Source of the DNA: Micropterus salmoides
Taxonomy: Eukaryota; Chordata; Actinopteri; Centrarchiformes; Centrarchidae
DNA: 64,000 nucleotides
Direction: 5' to 3'
Assembly (NCBI RefSeq): GCF_014851395.1
Contig: NW_024040485.1
Coordinates: 19,785,276 to 19,849,275, forward strand
Shown here: in pieces, positions 36,401 to 48,831 of the stretch
Layout: each line of letters opens with the position of its first letter
How positions within the stretch are numbered: the first letter of the stretch is position 1
The notes under the pieces: generated by a model
The model's input: only the letters and a program-made list of their open reading frames with translations
Database searches by the model: none
What the model was told of the DNA's origin: nothing
Program-made: the position numbers and the translations under genes

Positions 36401-37049
36401 CCTTCAAATCTCTTGACACTACTCAGAACTTTTTGTATTTTTATGATAAGATTAGAGAATAATCCTGTCTACTGTCTAACACAGAGTGGAGTGGTTACTT
36501 TAGGGCAGATGGGAGTTGATACAGCAAGTTTCGAAAGTTACTTAAAGTTCACCTAAACACTGTAAGTTGTTCAGATGTATTAACATTCCTTCATAGATAA
36601 TCAGAGCAGTGAGTGGGAGGTATCTCCAGGCTGTGTCAAAACCGGTGAAAACAAGGAAGTCTACAGTGAGTATAGGTTACAGCGAATGACAGAAAATAAA
36701 GAAAAAAACATTCAGTTATTTAAAAAAAAAAAAAAATCTTTTGGTAGCTTTAAAACAGTTTGCTGGTTGGTTCAGGCTTGGTGAAAAGATCCAAGATCCC
36801 TGATTTGAAGTAGAGATGGAAAACTGAAGGTTTATAGACCCACAGTGTTAAAACCAGGAGTGTTTGTATCACTCAGTGTTCCTCTCTGTGTACTCTCTGA
36901 GGTAAAGAGAGGCAATTCGTCGCCGATTGCTTGACGTAGTCTCTTGGCGATAGGAACAGAGAAGCTGTTAGGTAACATCTCTTTGCTTCCAACGTCCTTG
37001 TCTGTTTCATCTGACTCTATTTAACACGCACATGCACACACGCACACGC

Positions 37050-37083
<34 letters not shown>

Positions 37084-38861
37084 GATCTCAGACAGTCATT
37101 CTACACATTTTTCAGAAACTTGCTTCTTAGCAACCCCCAACACACTAATCTGCTGTACTCTCTTTGTGGGTAGGCTGAATTATGCTGCAATACAATCTAA
37201 TTTTTTCCCCGTGCTTGAGGTGCCCTGTTTACGGCTTAGCATGTGTGATTGAATAGGGTCCTATGTGATCAATAGAGCTCATTAAATGTCCCTGTGGGCA
37301 TTTGTTTCACCGTGAGGCTCTCTTAGATTGCTTTTACCTGCAGCCTGCTCGGCTTTATTGCTTCAAGTGGTTCCAACTTTGTTTGCAGCATAATTAATTT
37401 TATAATTGAATTACTCAAGCCTGGCCATTGCATGCTATTTTCCTAAATGTAGACTGAAGTATCAATTTGGTTCCCTTCAGTATGGACTGGATGCTCGAGA
37501 TGGGCGGGTGTTACACTGCCTTCTAAAGGCAGGCTAAAGGAAACAGTGGCTGCACCTGTTGTTCCCTGCGGTTGCTGTGTGTGGGGTTAGCACCTGCTCA
37601 CACGGCTGCTGTGTGGCTGTCTGTGTGGGCAGCAGGGATAACAGTGAGACCATTCACACCCGCTTAGACTGCTGTCTGCAGCCCCTCTCCTCAACGCTCG
37701 TTCACACTGAGCTCTCTGCTCCATCATTTATTTTTCTGTCTTTTACACCCTCAGCCTATCCCCCTGCAGCCTATACACCAGATTGCTATCTGCCACACTT
37801 TATCCTTTGTATCCCCAGTCTGTCTGTCTGTGTTTCTGTCTCGCCTCCTCCCCCTCCTTCTTCTATTTTTTTTTTTTGTCTCCAACCTCTCTTCAACTTA
37901 CACAGAAACACCAAACATAAACAGCAGCAGCTGGAGCTGTTATAGTCCTTCTGTGGAACTCGATAGCTGTTAGTGTGAAGGATGAAGTTGTAAACAATAA
38001 ATTACATATAACTACTAAATCACTTCAGTAAGACCTGGGACAGCAGTGAGCATTTAATTTAGGACATGGAGGATATGAGTGTGCGGTGTGGTTATGGGCG
38101 ATTTAGATGCCTTATTGTAAGTGTGCAAGACACATTTTGGACAAAGCATATTTTAGAGTTCTCTCTTGAGTTTTCTCTAGTTTTTGTCAGACATCCTTTG
38201 GATCTGCACTGGCAACAGCAAATACAGTATGGTGTGCTCTGTGCATTTATCATGCCACTCCTGTTTCTCTATTGTGAGTGAGTAATGACATAATCAATTG
38301 ACTTTATGGGCTTCCAAATCATCACATGTGACCTTTAACCGGAAGCCCTAAGCAAACATTTAATAAAACATGACGAATTTACACTGGGGAACAATTAAAT
38401 ATAACATCTGAAAGCAATAAGCCTCGTTTTAATCACGACCTATGACACCCGGTCGTGATCTAAATAAGAATGTTAATCAGGCTTTGTGCTAGTCCTTGCA
38501 TTGCAGTCTTATAATGGGCAAGTATTGTGAGCTATTTTTGCTGAGACATCACTTCAAATCTGTGTGAAAGAACAGGCACTGTAAAATACTATGCAACACG
38601 TGAAAGAGCAATGATATGTACAAAGATATGCACATGGCAGCCAATGCAAATAAAACATCAAACTTGCATCAGTTACAAAGAGCAGTTCATGCCAAAAGAG
38701 GACCGGGCGATGCCAAACACACCCGGTAGAGTAATAATGCAGCATCGCATTTGGCGGCAGTAATACAATTGCGTACATGCTGTATATACCTGTTCATGCA
38801 TCCACCCCCCGTCTCCCTCACAGCATATCCATCTCTCAATCTCACCATTTGGCACACTCAC

Positions 38862-39020
38862 CGCACCAGATGGCCAGGTAGGGAGGCGGAGGCAGGTGCC
38901 AGTCGCCAACTCGCCCTCTCTGGTCTTTCTTCGTCCTCTCTGTGGAGTAAAGGGTGATGGATGCCACGAGCTCTCGGTATCCAAAGCCTCTCTGAAATAA
39001 CAGCAGCTCCTTAGCCGCAC
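38862..39020 (-). promoter_or_regulatory. sema6b: Possible sema6b non-coding first exon and promoter
   Basis: The first coding exon of sema6b has a splice acceptor just upstream (exon edge at 26483), so at least one 5' UTR exon must lie further right on the minus strand. The most attractive candidate ends at 38862 with a good donor (GTGAGTGTG on the minus strand). It sits in locally GC- and CpG-richer DNA that continues to about 39,080. A second donor-like site (GTGAGGTG) lies near 39,026. This would make intron 1 about 12.4 kb and place the promoter head-to-head with abhd17a. It is inferred from splice-like signals and composition only. Confidence 0.3.
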
Positions 39021-39472
39021 CTCACCTGTCTCTTCCCTCTATGGTTCCTGCGCGCCGCCGTAGCATCACCGTTTACCGAATGCGTCCAAAACGCCCAGTC
39101 AACTACAAAACGTTTTTTTTTTTTTTCTCCTGGAGAAAAGGAGTCCGTAGTCTAAATGTGTAAACGGTAACCTATTGAGGTTCAATGTCATCCAGATTAC
39201 GTTTTCTTTCCCGGTAGCCTTATTCGGACCCTTTCAAAATCCCAAATCCTGCAATTGCGGACTGTAATAAGTCTTCTGTCAGCGGGACCGACCAGTTGTC
39301 TTCACTTGGTCGAGCCACGGCTGTGAAATTAGTAGTCAGCAAAATGTAATCCCCTTTTTAAATTTACAGTGGCGAGGTGAAATGTCCAACGCGGAGCAGT
39401 CACAGTGACAGCAGGGGCCCATAATTCACACCCCTGAAACACAGTCCTGCAGTGGATCAATGATGAATGGAC

Positions 39473-39474
<2 letters not shown>

Positions 39475-39552
<78 letters not shown>
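39475..39552 (+). repeat. Compound (CT)n(CA)n microsatellite in the divergent intergenic region
   Basis: About 23 CT units followed by about 16 CA units, between the candidate sema6b first exon and the abhd17a promoter. Confidence 0.95.
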
Positions 39553-39553
<1 letters not shown>

Positions 39554-39559
39554 TCTGTT

Positions 39560-40840
39560 CTTTGTCAGCTAATATTGAAATAAGCTTCTGTTTGATTATG
39601 TTCAGGAAAGTTGTAGGTTAAAGGGCTTAAAAAAGCTGCGGGAGTAATACATTTATAGGCACAATTTTGTAGAAAAAATAAGACTAGATAAATAAAAATT
39701 ACTTTATCGCTAGTATAATGATATAGCTGACATAACATGCTTTATTATATTAAAATGGAATACAAAGATAAAGATAAAAAAAAATACCAGCACCATTTAG
39801 GGAAATTATCAAACACTGAATTAAAATACGTTTTAAAATACTGGAATAGATGTAGGCCTGCCTATCTTGAAAACTATATAGCCTACTGTATGTCCACATC
39901 TGCCATAGCTATTGAATAATTAAATTATTCTGGACTGTAGTGAAAAGTAATGTGCATCATTCAAGTAGCCTTCTGTTCTATCATTTTGTGGTACGTTAGT
40001 AATAGTATTTGGGAGAAAATTTTGCTCTACTCTATTTCACATTTATTGTCACAGAAAGATAAAATTATAAAATATATTCAACAATAATTTTTTTAAACAT
40101 AATTAGTGAGTCTGTGTGTGTATGTGTGTGGTGTATGTGGGGTATCCTACATATTGTCAGTCATAGTCATGACATAGTGAACCTGATAATACAATTTAAC
40201 AAAATGTGCTATGTGCACATTTTTGTTAAATTGTATTATTTTTTTCACGAAACAAATAAAGAACTGAATTAACATTGCTTTATTTTCTAAATGTAAATCT
40301 TCTAAATAAACAATGATTTACTAACTGATTTGCTAACTTACATACCTGACATAGATAGGGCAACGAGAGATGACCTAGGAGCTACGCAGATACCGTGCAT
40401 TTCTAGGTCTAAACTGAACATGTACAGAGTGAATCAGGTGATTCCTAACTGGTTCCTGATTGGATAAACTGGAGGTGTTACAATTCACCCGCGTTACAAC
40501 CATCCCCGGTCTCCCCTACATGCTGTATAATTAATTTTATGTTTAACTTCAAGTTTCCCATGTTGGATTGAATTCTTTGTGTTTTTTTTATTTTGTTCTT
40601 GGGTTTTATAATATTTTTGTTAATAAGTGCGTTATGTTGTAGAGTAGGATGCCCGAATCCTATCAAATTAATTGATAAAAACAACAATCAGAAAAGCTTA
40701 ATTGACCTACTAAATATTATGGTACTAGCTATAATAACATTTAAGGAAATAAAACTGTGAAATGTTTAAATTGTTTCCCCCTCTGTTTTAACCGTGTATA
40801 AATGTAATTATTTAGTCAAGGCGCATTGTAATAAAGTTTT
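39560..40840. other. Intergenic DNA between sema6b and abhd17a
   Basis: AT-rich sequence separating two head-to-head genes. The only notable structure is a long hairpin at 40188-40237. No coding frame is convincing. Confidence 0.5.
40188..40237 (+). repeat. 22-bp-stem inverted repeat
   Basis: AATACAATTTAACAAAATGTGC (interrupted here as arm 1, 40188-40209) is mirrored at 40215-40237 with a single bulged base and a five-base loop. It may be a small palindromic element or a hairpin-forming transcript. Confidence 0.7.
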
Positions 40841-40850
40841 GAAAAAGCCC

Positions 40851-40866
40851 TTACGTCACTTCCGGG
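40851..40866 (+). promoter_or_regulatory. abhd17a: abhd17a core promoter: CRE-like and ETS sites
   Basis: TTACGTCA (40851-40858), a CRE/ATF-type motif, overlaps ACTTCCGGG (40858-40866), an ETS/GABP-type motif. Adjacent CRE and ETS sites without a TATA box are typical of housekeeping promoters. They lie immediately upstream of the inferred non-coding first exon. Confidence 0.6.
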
Positions 40867-40869
40867 TTT

Positions 40870-41053
40870 AATCGGACAGTAGTAGGGGGAAAAAATGGTT
40901 GCAATGAATTTCAGCTAGCTAGCCACCGACAGCTGCCAGTACATTTGAGTAAAACCATCCATGTCAAGGCACAAGAAGGATTTTCGGAATCTTGTGCTGC
41001 TTCTGTGTACGTACAGGGACAGACTAGCCTGCCTGCCAACCTACTGTGAATCG
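40870..41053 (+). other. abhd17a: Inferred abhd17a non-coding first exon
   Basis: The first coding exon of abhd17a has an acceptor (TTTTTCTACCAG) three bases before its ATG, so an upstream exon is required. The best candidate follows the CRE/ETS promoter and ends at a consensus donor (TCG then GTAAGTGAC at 41054). The start is approximate. Confidence 0.6.
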
Positions 41054-41871
41054 GTAAGTGACTAGCTTTGACGCTAGCGAGGTAGCGAGCTAGCTGCCGC
41101 CGCTAGCTGGTTCCCTTCCCTAAGTGATGCTATTTTGACTGTCGGCTGGCATTAACCTGTTCACGGGGGTACTGTAACAGCAGGCACGTGTCGCTTATCT
41201 ACTCTTCCAGGTGTATGTATGGCATGTCAACATGCTGCTCCCGTTATGTGCCACATCACTGGCTAACGTTAGAGGTGAATATCGTTTTTACCAGTGTAGC
41301 CACCATTAGCATATCAGTCGCTCCCTTTCGCTCTGTGTCTGGGTTGAGGGGGGTGTTTTAATTAGTCACCAGTGTCCATGATCCCAGCAGGCATTTGAAT
41401 CAGTACTTGCTTAAATGCACATAGCTTCTGCCCTAATAAACGCTGCTTGATTGCAGGAACTGTAACTTGATGACAATAACAAGTGGCGTGTGGTTGGGGT
41501 TGTCCTTTGTCTTTGAATCAGTTATGGATTCCTCATTGCTGTGACGCTAGGTTACTATTTACCTTTTTCCCATTGTAAACTATTTTTTTAAAGCAAGAAT
41601 GATAGCTTGGGCTTACCAGCACATAAAAGCTCGAATGAGAAACATTAAAAGACCGGGGCAACTAAGTAAGCATGCATGTGTGACAATACGTTGTCATGTA
41701 CAGTATATTTCCACATGATGTGAAGCCATTTTAATGTGTCATCATTTCTTTTTTATCAAGATCCAGCTGGCTCAGTGACCAGACAAGAAAACCTTGGCAC
41801 CCTTGTGTGCCAGTTCATTTCAAGACCCAGGGATTTCTGAATCCAGGTATATTCATTACAGGGTATATGTG

Positions 41872-42194
41872 CAGGGTTTCTCCCAGGAAATTGGTTAGTG
41901 GAGGCGGTAAGGGCTGTTTATCTCTACTTTTTCTAACCTGTAAAAACACGTTTCTTTTTCTTGATTTTGCAATGTTCTCCTCTGACAAATAACTGAAACA
42001 AACGTAGGATCTTAATCATCTGCTGATCGTGATGCATCACATCTCATAATCAGTGTGGATTGCGGATGACGATTTTGAAACATGTGGCCTTTGCTAATGA
42101 TGTAGTGCAATATTTGATTCTGACGACAGTGGAGATGCGCGTTATTTCAGGCAAGGCGAGGTGCCTCCACTATAAAAAACTGAGTGAAACCCTG
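41872..42194 (+). mobile_element. MITE-like element in abhd17a intron 1
   Basis: A 323-bp segment with inverted termini CAGGGTTTCTCCCAG and (reverse complement of the other end) CAGGGTTTCACTCAG, each followed about 15 bp in by TAGTGGAGGC. Such ends are common in teleost non-autonomous DNA elements. I could not find a clean target duplication. It lies about 100 bp upstream of the first coding exon. Confidence 0.5.
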
Positions 42195-42296
42195 CTGTTA
42201 ATCAGAGGTGAAAGGCTTTGCTTCTTGCATGCTGTTCTTATTCTGTTATTCTACCACCTAATACTCCGTCTGCCATGTTTATTTTTCTACCAGAAG

Positions 42297-42551
42297 ATGA
42301 ACGGTCTGTCCATACGAGAGCTATGCTGCCTGTTCTGCTGCCCCCCTTGCCCCAGCCGCATTGCAGCCAAACTGGCTTTCCTCCCTCCAGAGCCCACCTA
42401 CACCCTTCTCCCTGACCCAGATCCAGGTTCTGGAGCTGGAACTGCTTCTGGGTCCAGCTCCGGGGCTGCTCCGCCTTCTCTTGGAGCCCCAGGACTGCGT
42501 TCCCGGCTGGGCACTGGTAGTGGAAATGACAGAGGAGGCGGAGGCGGTGGT

Positions 42552-42588
<37 letters not shown>

Positions 42589-45254
42589 TGGCAGGGGGTG
42601 GCAGCGGCGGCGTTGGGGCTGAGGGCAGGTGGAAACTTCATCTCACAGAGAGGGCTGAGTTCCAGTATTCACAGAGGGAGCTGGATGTGACGGATGTATT
42701 CCTGACCAGATCTAGCCGAGGGAACAGGGTGGGATGCATGTACATTCGCTGTGCCCCCAATGCCAGGTGCGAAACACACCAGCCCCTGAACACCTTGAGA
42801 CTGAACCTGCCTGCACACACAGATCACAACCCTGTATCTCTGTGTTTTGCTTATGCTTTAAATAGGGCAGCATGCCTGTCTTTTGTTGGAACCAAATACA
42901 AATATATTTTTCTCAGCCATGCAATTATATCCCATGTTTTTCCATCAACTCGGGGCTTCCCAGTTCACCAGATTCCCTGCTTAGTCTCAGCCTGCTGCAT
43001 AACATCCTTCTTCTTTCTTCTTCCTCCTTTATCTCTCAGGTTTACAGTGTTGTTTTCCCATGGCAATGCAGTAGACCTGGGCCAGATGAGCAGCTTCTAC
43101 ATCGGCTTAGGCACACGCATCAACTGCAACATCTTTTCCTATGATTACTCAGGCTACGGTGTTAGCACTGGCAAGCCCTCTGAGAAAAACCTTTACGCTG
43201 ACATTGATGCTGCCTGGCATGCCCTGCGCTCCCGGTAAGCAGGCAGAAACTGCCCGTTCCCATTCACGCAGGGTCCGAAATCAACAGCCAGCAATCACCA
43301 AATGCCAGTTGAAATGTGTTTGGTAGATAAACCAGTGAGAGTCGCATAGATCTCTGGCCAGTAACTTTTTGTGAAAAGAACATTTGGTTGGCTCATTTAT
43401 ATACAGACTTTTTCCCTGCTGACCGCAGTGGCCTGTCTCTGACCATCGGCCAGTCAAATCAAAGCTAAACAATGGCGCTCTATCAACCAGGCTGATGATT
43501 GGCTGTTTTATACTGTGCTCTAAAATCATGAAAGACTTTCCTCTTGTTTATCTGCTGCCAGCATGGTTAATGAGCCCAATATTAACAGAAACGTACATTA
43601 CCAGGTGGCAAAACAAATGGAACTTTGAAGCCACTGAAAAGTTAAGACTCAAGACAACATTTATGTTTAAAAAAAAAAATCAGGATTTACTCACAGTCCC
43701 TGATGCTGGTCTTAAGATAGCATTTAAACTGGAAGGATAAGGGCAAGTGAGCCTTGTCTATTATTAACAGGAAACACAGGGGTTGCTCGTGTGTTGGATG
43801 GAAAGGGTTACTGAACCATGTTAATCTGCATATGGAAATATACATACTTCTCATACTTGCGGGATAAAAAGGGGCTCTTATTCTGAGATTGTGTGTGTGT
43901 GTGTGTGTGTGTGTTGTTTCAGGTACGGCATCAGCCCTGAGAATATCATCCTATACGGACAGAGCATCGGCACGGTGCCCACAGTAGACTTGGCATCACG
44001 GTTTGAGTGTGCGGCTGTGGTCCTCCACTCTCCTCTCACCTCTGGCATGAGAGTGGCCTTTCCTGACACCAAGAAAACCTACTGCTTTGATGCCTTCCCT
44101 AAGTAAGTTCCTCGACAGAAAACCTACGTTAGCTGTATTTTGGTTTTTTTTTTTTTTTTTTAATTAAAGTGACCTTTTACTCAAAATGTATCCTTAGTAT
44201 CAAGTACTCATACCATTCTAAACTCTAAAGGTGTCTGTAAAAAGAACAAGCTTGAATTGTTTACCTAGTTATTTACATGAAACTCTGAATCTTACGCATT
44301 ATCACTCTGGAAAAAGAAGTATGAAAATGTGCATTAAAAATTCACAAACTACTCCTGGGTATCTGTTTCTGCCCAGTATGTTCCAAAAGCTAATATATTA
44401 TTCCATTTAAATTCTGATGGCCGTTCTAGCATTATAATGCAATGTGGAACCTGTGTGACAAAGCTAGTCCTTGAGGGTGAAATGCACTTACTGTAAGTCA
44501 CTTTGAACAAAATGTCTGGTAAATGAGTACGTTTGGGCAATATAATATAAATATCACCATATATTGTGAGACTACGGTCAGGTTTTTTTAATACTTTTTA
44601 TATCGATTTATTTAACCCTTTAATATATTTATTGTAGTTAGACAACTGTGGCAATGTTTAGCAGGACTGCATGATGGCAATAATGGGCTTTTTGTTTATT
44701 TTTTATTTGGCTGTCCATTGGTTGTTACCTTGGCAATAGCTACTCTTCCTGGTGTCCAGATATTTTTGCGGCAGAAAGAACCTTGATTTGCAAGGTATTA
44801 AATTAGCTAAATTAGCCAGTTCAAAGAAGAAACTGCACACCTTTTAAGCCAACAGGATCGGGTGATACTCTGATTTTATGTGTAATATCACTTAAATGTA
44901 TCTCAAACACGTTGACTGAAACGAGCATGGTTATTTGTCATTGTTGGTCAATACTAATGGAAAAATTATCTTGTTTCTTGAATTTTCTAAAATTAGGGCA
45001 TTAATAGCCTCCATTATTTTTCTTCCAGCATAGAGAAAGTGTCAAAGATCCCGTCTCCAGTGCTCATTATCCACGGTACAGAGGACGAGGTGATCGACTT
45101 CTCTCACGGCCTCGCCCTGTTTGAGCGGTGTCCCAAGGCCGTGGAGCCCCTCTGGGTGGAGGGAGCCGGTCACAACGACATTGAGCTTTACAGTCAGTAC
45201 CTGGAGAGGCTACGGCGCTTCATCAACCAGGACCTGGCTACACAGCATGCCTGA
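42297..45254 (+). CDS. abhd17a: ABHD17A, alpha/beta-hydrolase depalmitoylase (4 coding exons)
   Basis: Acyl-protein thioesterase family; mammalian ABHD17 proteins remove palmitate from substrates such as N-Ras and PSD-95 at membranes. Coding exons: 42297-42766, 43040-43234, 43923-44102, 45029-45254. GT-AG junctions and phases agree, giving 1,071 nt and 356 residues. The N-terminus (MNGLSIRELCCLFCCPPCP) holds the cysteine cluster that is itself palmitoylated for membrane anchoring. Catalytic residues visible: nucleophile S236 (GQSIGT), D301 (TEDEVIDF) and H330 (GAGHNDIE), plus FSHGNAVDLGQM. It is about 46 residues longer than the mammalian protein because of a Gly/Ala/Ser-rich insert (residues about 40-115), including a perfect (GA)6 run from six GGAGCA hexamers. 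I chose the 42297 start because it matches the conserved N-terminus and follows a splice acceptor. Teleosts have duplicates, so the a/b suffix is unresolved. Confidence 0.96.
42552..42587 (+). repeat. abhd17a: In-frame (GGAGCA)6 coding repeat
   Basis: Six perfect hexanucleotide units, in frame with the abhd17a ATG, encoding (Gly-Ala)6 at residues 86-97. A run of seven glycines precedes it. The hexamer unit keeps the frame when it expands or contracts. Confidence 0.9.
43890..43914 (+). repeat. (GT)n at the abhd17a exon 3 acceptor
   Basis: A GT run ends about six bases before the TTTCAG acceptor of the exon at 43923, replacing most of the polypyrimidine tract. Confidence 0.9.
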
Positions 45255-48200
45255 GAAACAAACAACAGCCTCTCTGCGTTTGTGTGAATGAGACGAGCGT
45301 GTACGTGCATGTGTGTGGGACTGAGTGAGAAAGCATGTTTGCAAAGTATGGATGAGAAATTTGAGGATGTGTGATTGAAATAATTTTTTTTGGTCACATC
45401 TGTGTGTCTTTGAAGCAGCACACCTTTAGGTTACTTTTCAACATGTGTTAAAATAATTTCCTGTTTTTTAAAGGTGAGAAGGCTTTTTAATATATAAACG
45501 GCGGTGTCCATCTGTGTGGTGGTGAAACACTAAGAACAAGAACTGAGATAAAACAACTTCAAGTTTTACAAGTCACCTGGGAAAACTTTTGAATTGCAGC
45601 TTTAAAATGTGACACTCACATGAATTTAGAAGTAACAACAATGTACTTTGTCCAAAAAGGCACACAGATGTAATTTTTAAGTATGACATGTTAGTGAATG
45701 TATGAGTCATGGGTGTATGTGTTCTTAAAATCTCCATGGACCCGTGACACCTGAATATGTATGTGTGCAAGAGTTTGTGAGCCAGGCAGTGCTGAAAGAA
45801 ATGAAGGACATCCTAATGACCTGGGACAGCTGCAAGTGGAGAAGGCTTATGGAGACTTATCAATATTGATGTTTAGTTTTTGTCCTTTTTATTTTTTTGG
45901 TGCGTGTATGTATGAAGAATACCTCCACAGCTTGACCAGTTCTCTTTCCAGTGAACAACACTGGTCAAGCATGTGTGCCCTCTATCCATGTTTACCTGTT
46001 ACCAGATATCCATCTGACTGCCAGGGCATTTCCCAAGTTGTCCAGCTAACACTAACCTACTTTATTTGTGTGATTTGGGGCTCCATCACCTTTCCTTCTG
46101 TGTCGGTTATGGTGGATACACAAGGACTAGCCTGGAATACGGTCATTGCTTGTATGGCTGGCGGGTGTCTCATATTTTCCTCTTCCTCATTTTTGACTCT
46201 GATAAGATCACAGGACGGCCAGCAACCACTTCATTTCCTGGCTGTGCTGTAGATTTAGCCTTTTACTGTTCGCAAAACTGCAGTGGGAACGCACAGGAAA
46301 TTGTTTTGATTCACCTGTATTGCTTTTTCCCCACAGTCTGACATTTTATACTTGCGATCAAGAATGATTGTGGTTGAAGTAGAAACAGGTATTTGAGGGG
46401 CCGCACTGAGAATATGTAACGTGTTTATTTGGACATGTTTCTGGCATTAACAGAACAGTTATAAAAGTGCAGGTTTACTCTATACTTTTCATGTCACATT
46501 AGATCGGTTGGCTCTAAACAGAAGGCTGTAGCCCTTCAGTATTTACTGATATGTGATGTTTAAAAAGTTGGGCAGACTGCACTGACTTGGTAACAGCAGA
46601 AATAAATCAGATTTAAGTCTGAAGTGCAGCTGTTAAGGAGATCTGTGATGAATATGCCTTCTTTTGGAGCTTGATGAGATGCTGGATTTGGAGGCTCTAA
46701 ATGTTCAAGGAGACCAAGTAGCTGCTCAGTTTACCAAACTAATGAGGATTATGTCTGTTTTATTCAGAACAATCTTTTGCTTCATCAGATTCTCTATTGT
46801 GTAATATTGATTAACTTGTTGTCTTACAGCACAGTTTGTTTTCCAAGTCTTGTTCCAGTAGCACTCATTACCAGGGTTAGTCAGCCTCCTGTTCATACTC
46901 ACCCTCACCACATTTCTCCCTAACATTTTTGTCTTGATGTAATTAATCTGAGCGTGTTTGTCGTGTTGTTGGGCCATGGATTATTTGTTTTTAGAACCAG
47001 GTGTGTCGACGTTATGACTTACAATGTGATTCAGCTTGGGTGCCAGGACGGGACAACTAGCTCTGCGTAACGTGTGGCCCTATATGTACAGTAGCTCTCT
47101 TATGGGTGGCAGCACGCTTCATGTCTGACACAAGCCATATTTGAGCCTCTCACTGTTGGTGTGGTGCAGGTTCCACCACACGCATGCACGTGCGCGTGCA
47201 CACACACACCTTTGCACATCATCATCACACACATACATTAAACATACACATGCGTACACACATAAATTCATGTACTGTAGTATACAGTATATTTACACAT
47301 TTATATATATATATATATATCGGATCAAGCATGACAAAAGCAGGTCTTAAGTTCAGCACTATTGTACAAAGCATCCAAAGTGTAATAAGGGTATAAAATG
47401 TAAGTTTGTGTGTCTTCATTATTATTGACTGTCTTCTACAGGCCAGCATCAAGGATACTAAGATCACTTTTGAATAAGTAGTAATAGGCCCTGTGTACAG
47501 ACGTGAAAAATTACAAGAACTGGTTTTATGGTTGCAGGCTAGCACCACATTTCAGATCTACACATGGTGTCTGCTGCATAGGAGGCCCATCAGTTTCAGT
47601 GTAGCTGCGTTTTTTTTTTGTTTTGTTTTTTTAAGGGAACATGTACTGAGCTAGCACTGATCTGATTGCTCCATTTTGGGAGTACAAGTCGGTCTTAGTA
47701 AGCAGTGGAACTGTTACTGAACACCACTCGCTTCCTGTCATCATTACGAACAGGGAATCTTTCCATTCTCATCCTGTACTTTGTGTCTCTGATATTTAAT
47801 GGAAATCTGTTACCATCTTGAGCCAGGGATCTGAGCTGTCTGAAGAATTAGAGAGAGTTATCACCGCTCTCTCTCAATTTAGAAGTAGGTTTCAGTTTCT
47901 CCTGGACAGGTCGTGTTATCAGGGAAACCACTGGATCTACCTTTCATTCCTGGGGTTCAAGAAACGGGGTGAAAACTTGCCATTATATTGATGCACCACT
48001 ATGGTTGACGTATATTGTATCCTCTGGCCCTGAATGTTTATTGGTGGGGGGGGGGGGGGTCAAACAGTGAAAACTGTATGCATGTCTATTGTGTTTTGCA
48101 GAGCAAGTAACGGGTGGGATGTTATCGCTATTGTATTCTATGTGAGGGTAAAGTTTAACTCATGGCATTGGAACATTGAAGCGCTTTTTTAAAAAAAACG

Positions 48201-48490
48201 GGACGTTTATTTGAATTTTTTTATTGCTGATACTAACTGATGTATTATGAGTTTTGTGCTAGAGTTTGAGTGGGGCAGTGGTGTGTGTGTGTGTGTGTGT
48301 GTGGGTGGGGGGGGCTAGACAATATTAGTGGGCTGTTTATATGGTTAATGTACTTACCTATTCTATTCTTTGTATTATGATTTGTAATTATGTTGCTTTT
48401 TTGAACTGAGAATATGTAATGAAATTAATTCATGGGACTGAATCTTGACCTTTTTATGGACAACAAAATAAAAAGATCACTTATGTACAA
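45255..48490 (+). other. abhd17a: Probable abhd17a 3' UTR
   Basis: About 3.2 kb after the stop codon, with no further coding similarity. A distal AATAAA lies at 48467-48472; a proximal one at 46601-46606 could give a shorter transcript. It contains GT/CA and TA runs (47,195-47,320, 48,281-48,302). The 163-codon frame near 45,761 has no recognisable domain and is probably chance. Confidence 0.5.
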
Positions 48491-48831
48491 AAATTTTAAA
48501 CTATTTGTTTTAATGAGTACTCTTAATATAGTACTTAATTTAGAAATAAAACACTTAAATATTTTTAACCCCCACGTTACAAACTCGCATACACTAAAGA
48601 TTTACTGTTTGAATGACATGACTGTACACCAGTGATACTGGATTTTGGATATATATATAACAGTCTCATCCCCATGATTAGCTGGAATTCATACATGCAG
48701 ATAGTGCTCAGGTTTTGTACCATTATAACAATCGTGGATATGTGTTTTCCAGACCTACAATAATTTTGGAAAATCAGAAATACCACATAAATAGTTAATG
48801 AATATCAGAGTTAAAATGACCTGTGTATTTT

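Larger units (their letters stand above)
26484..38861. other. Large sema6b 5' intron (or upstream region)
   Basis: About 12.4 kb without a recognisable coding exon on either strand. Contents: a dispersed percomorph repeat (27,100-27,540), a LINE/SINE tail (27,716-27,845), a possible hAT remnant (about 28,480-28,560), repeat family A (32,574-32,830), a polypurine tract (33,355-33,485), and CA/GT microsatellites at 30,720-30,743 and 37,025-37,082. The remaining sequence is unique-looking and may hold enhancers, but nothing shows that directly. Confidence 0.5.

Noticed and set aside
38432..38459. 9-bp perfect inverted repeat (ATCACGACC with a 10-base loop)
   Set aside because: A few such short hairpins are expected by chance in 64 kb.
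42361..42690. Overlapping frame with an EQ repeat in abhd17a exon
   Set aside because: Alternate-frame reading of the GGAGCA repeat; only the Gly-Ala frame has family similarity.
42060..43238. 392-codon frame as the abhd17a N-terminus and exon 2
   Set aside because: It runs through a MITE, an acceptor and an intron. The conserved protein starts at 42297 and splices at 42766.
45761..46252. 163-codon frame in the abhd17a 3' UTR
   Set aside because: No domain, no similarity I recognise, and composition like the rest of the UTR.
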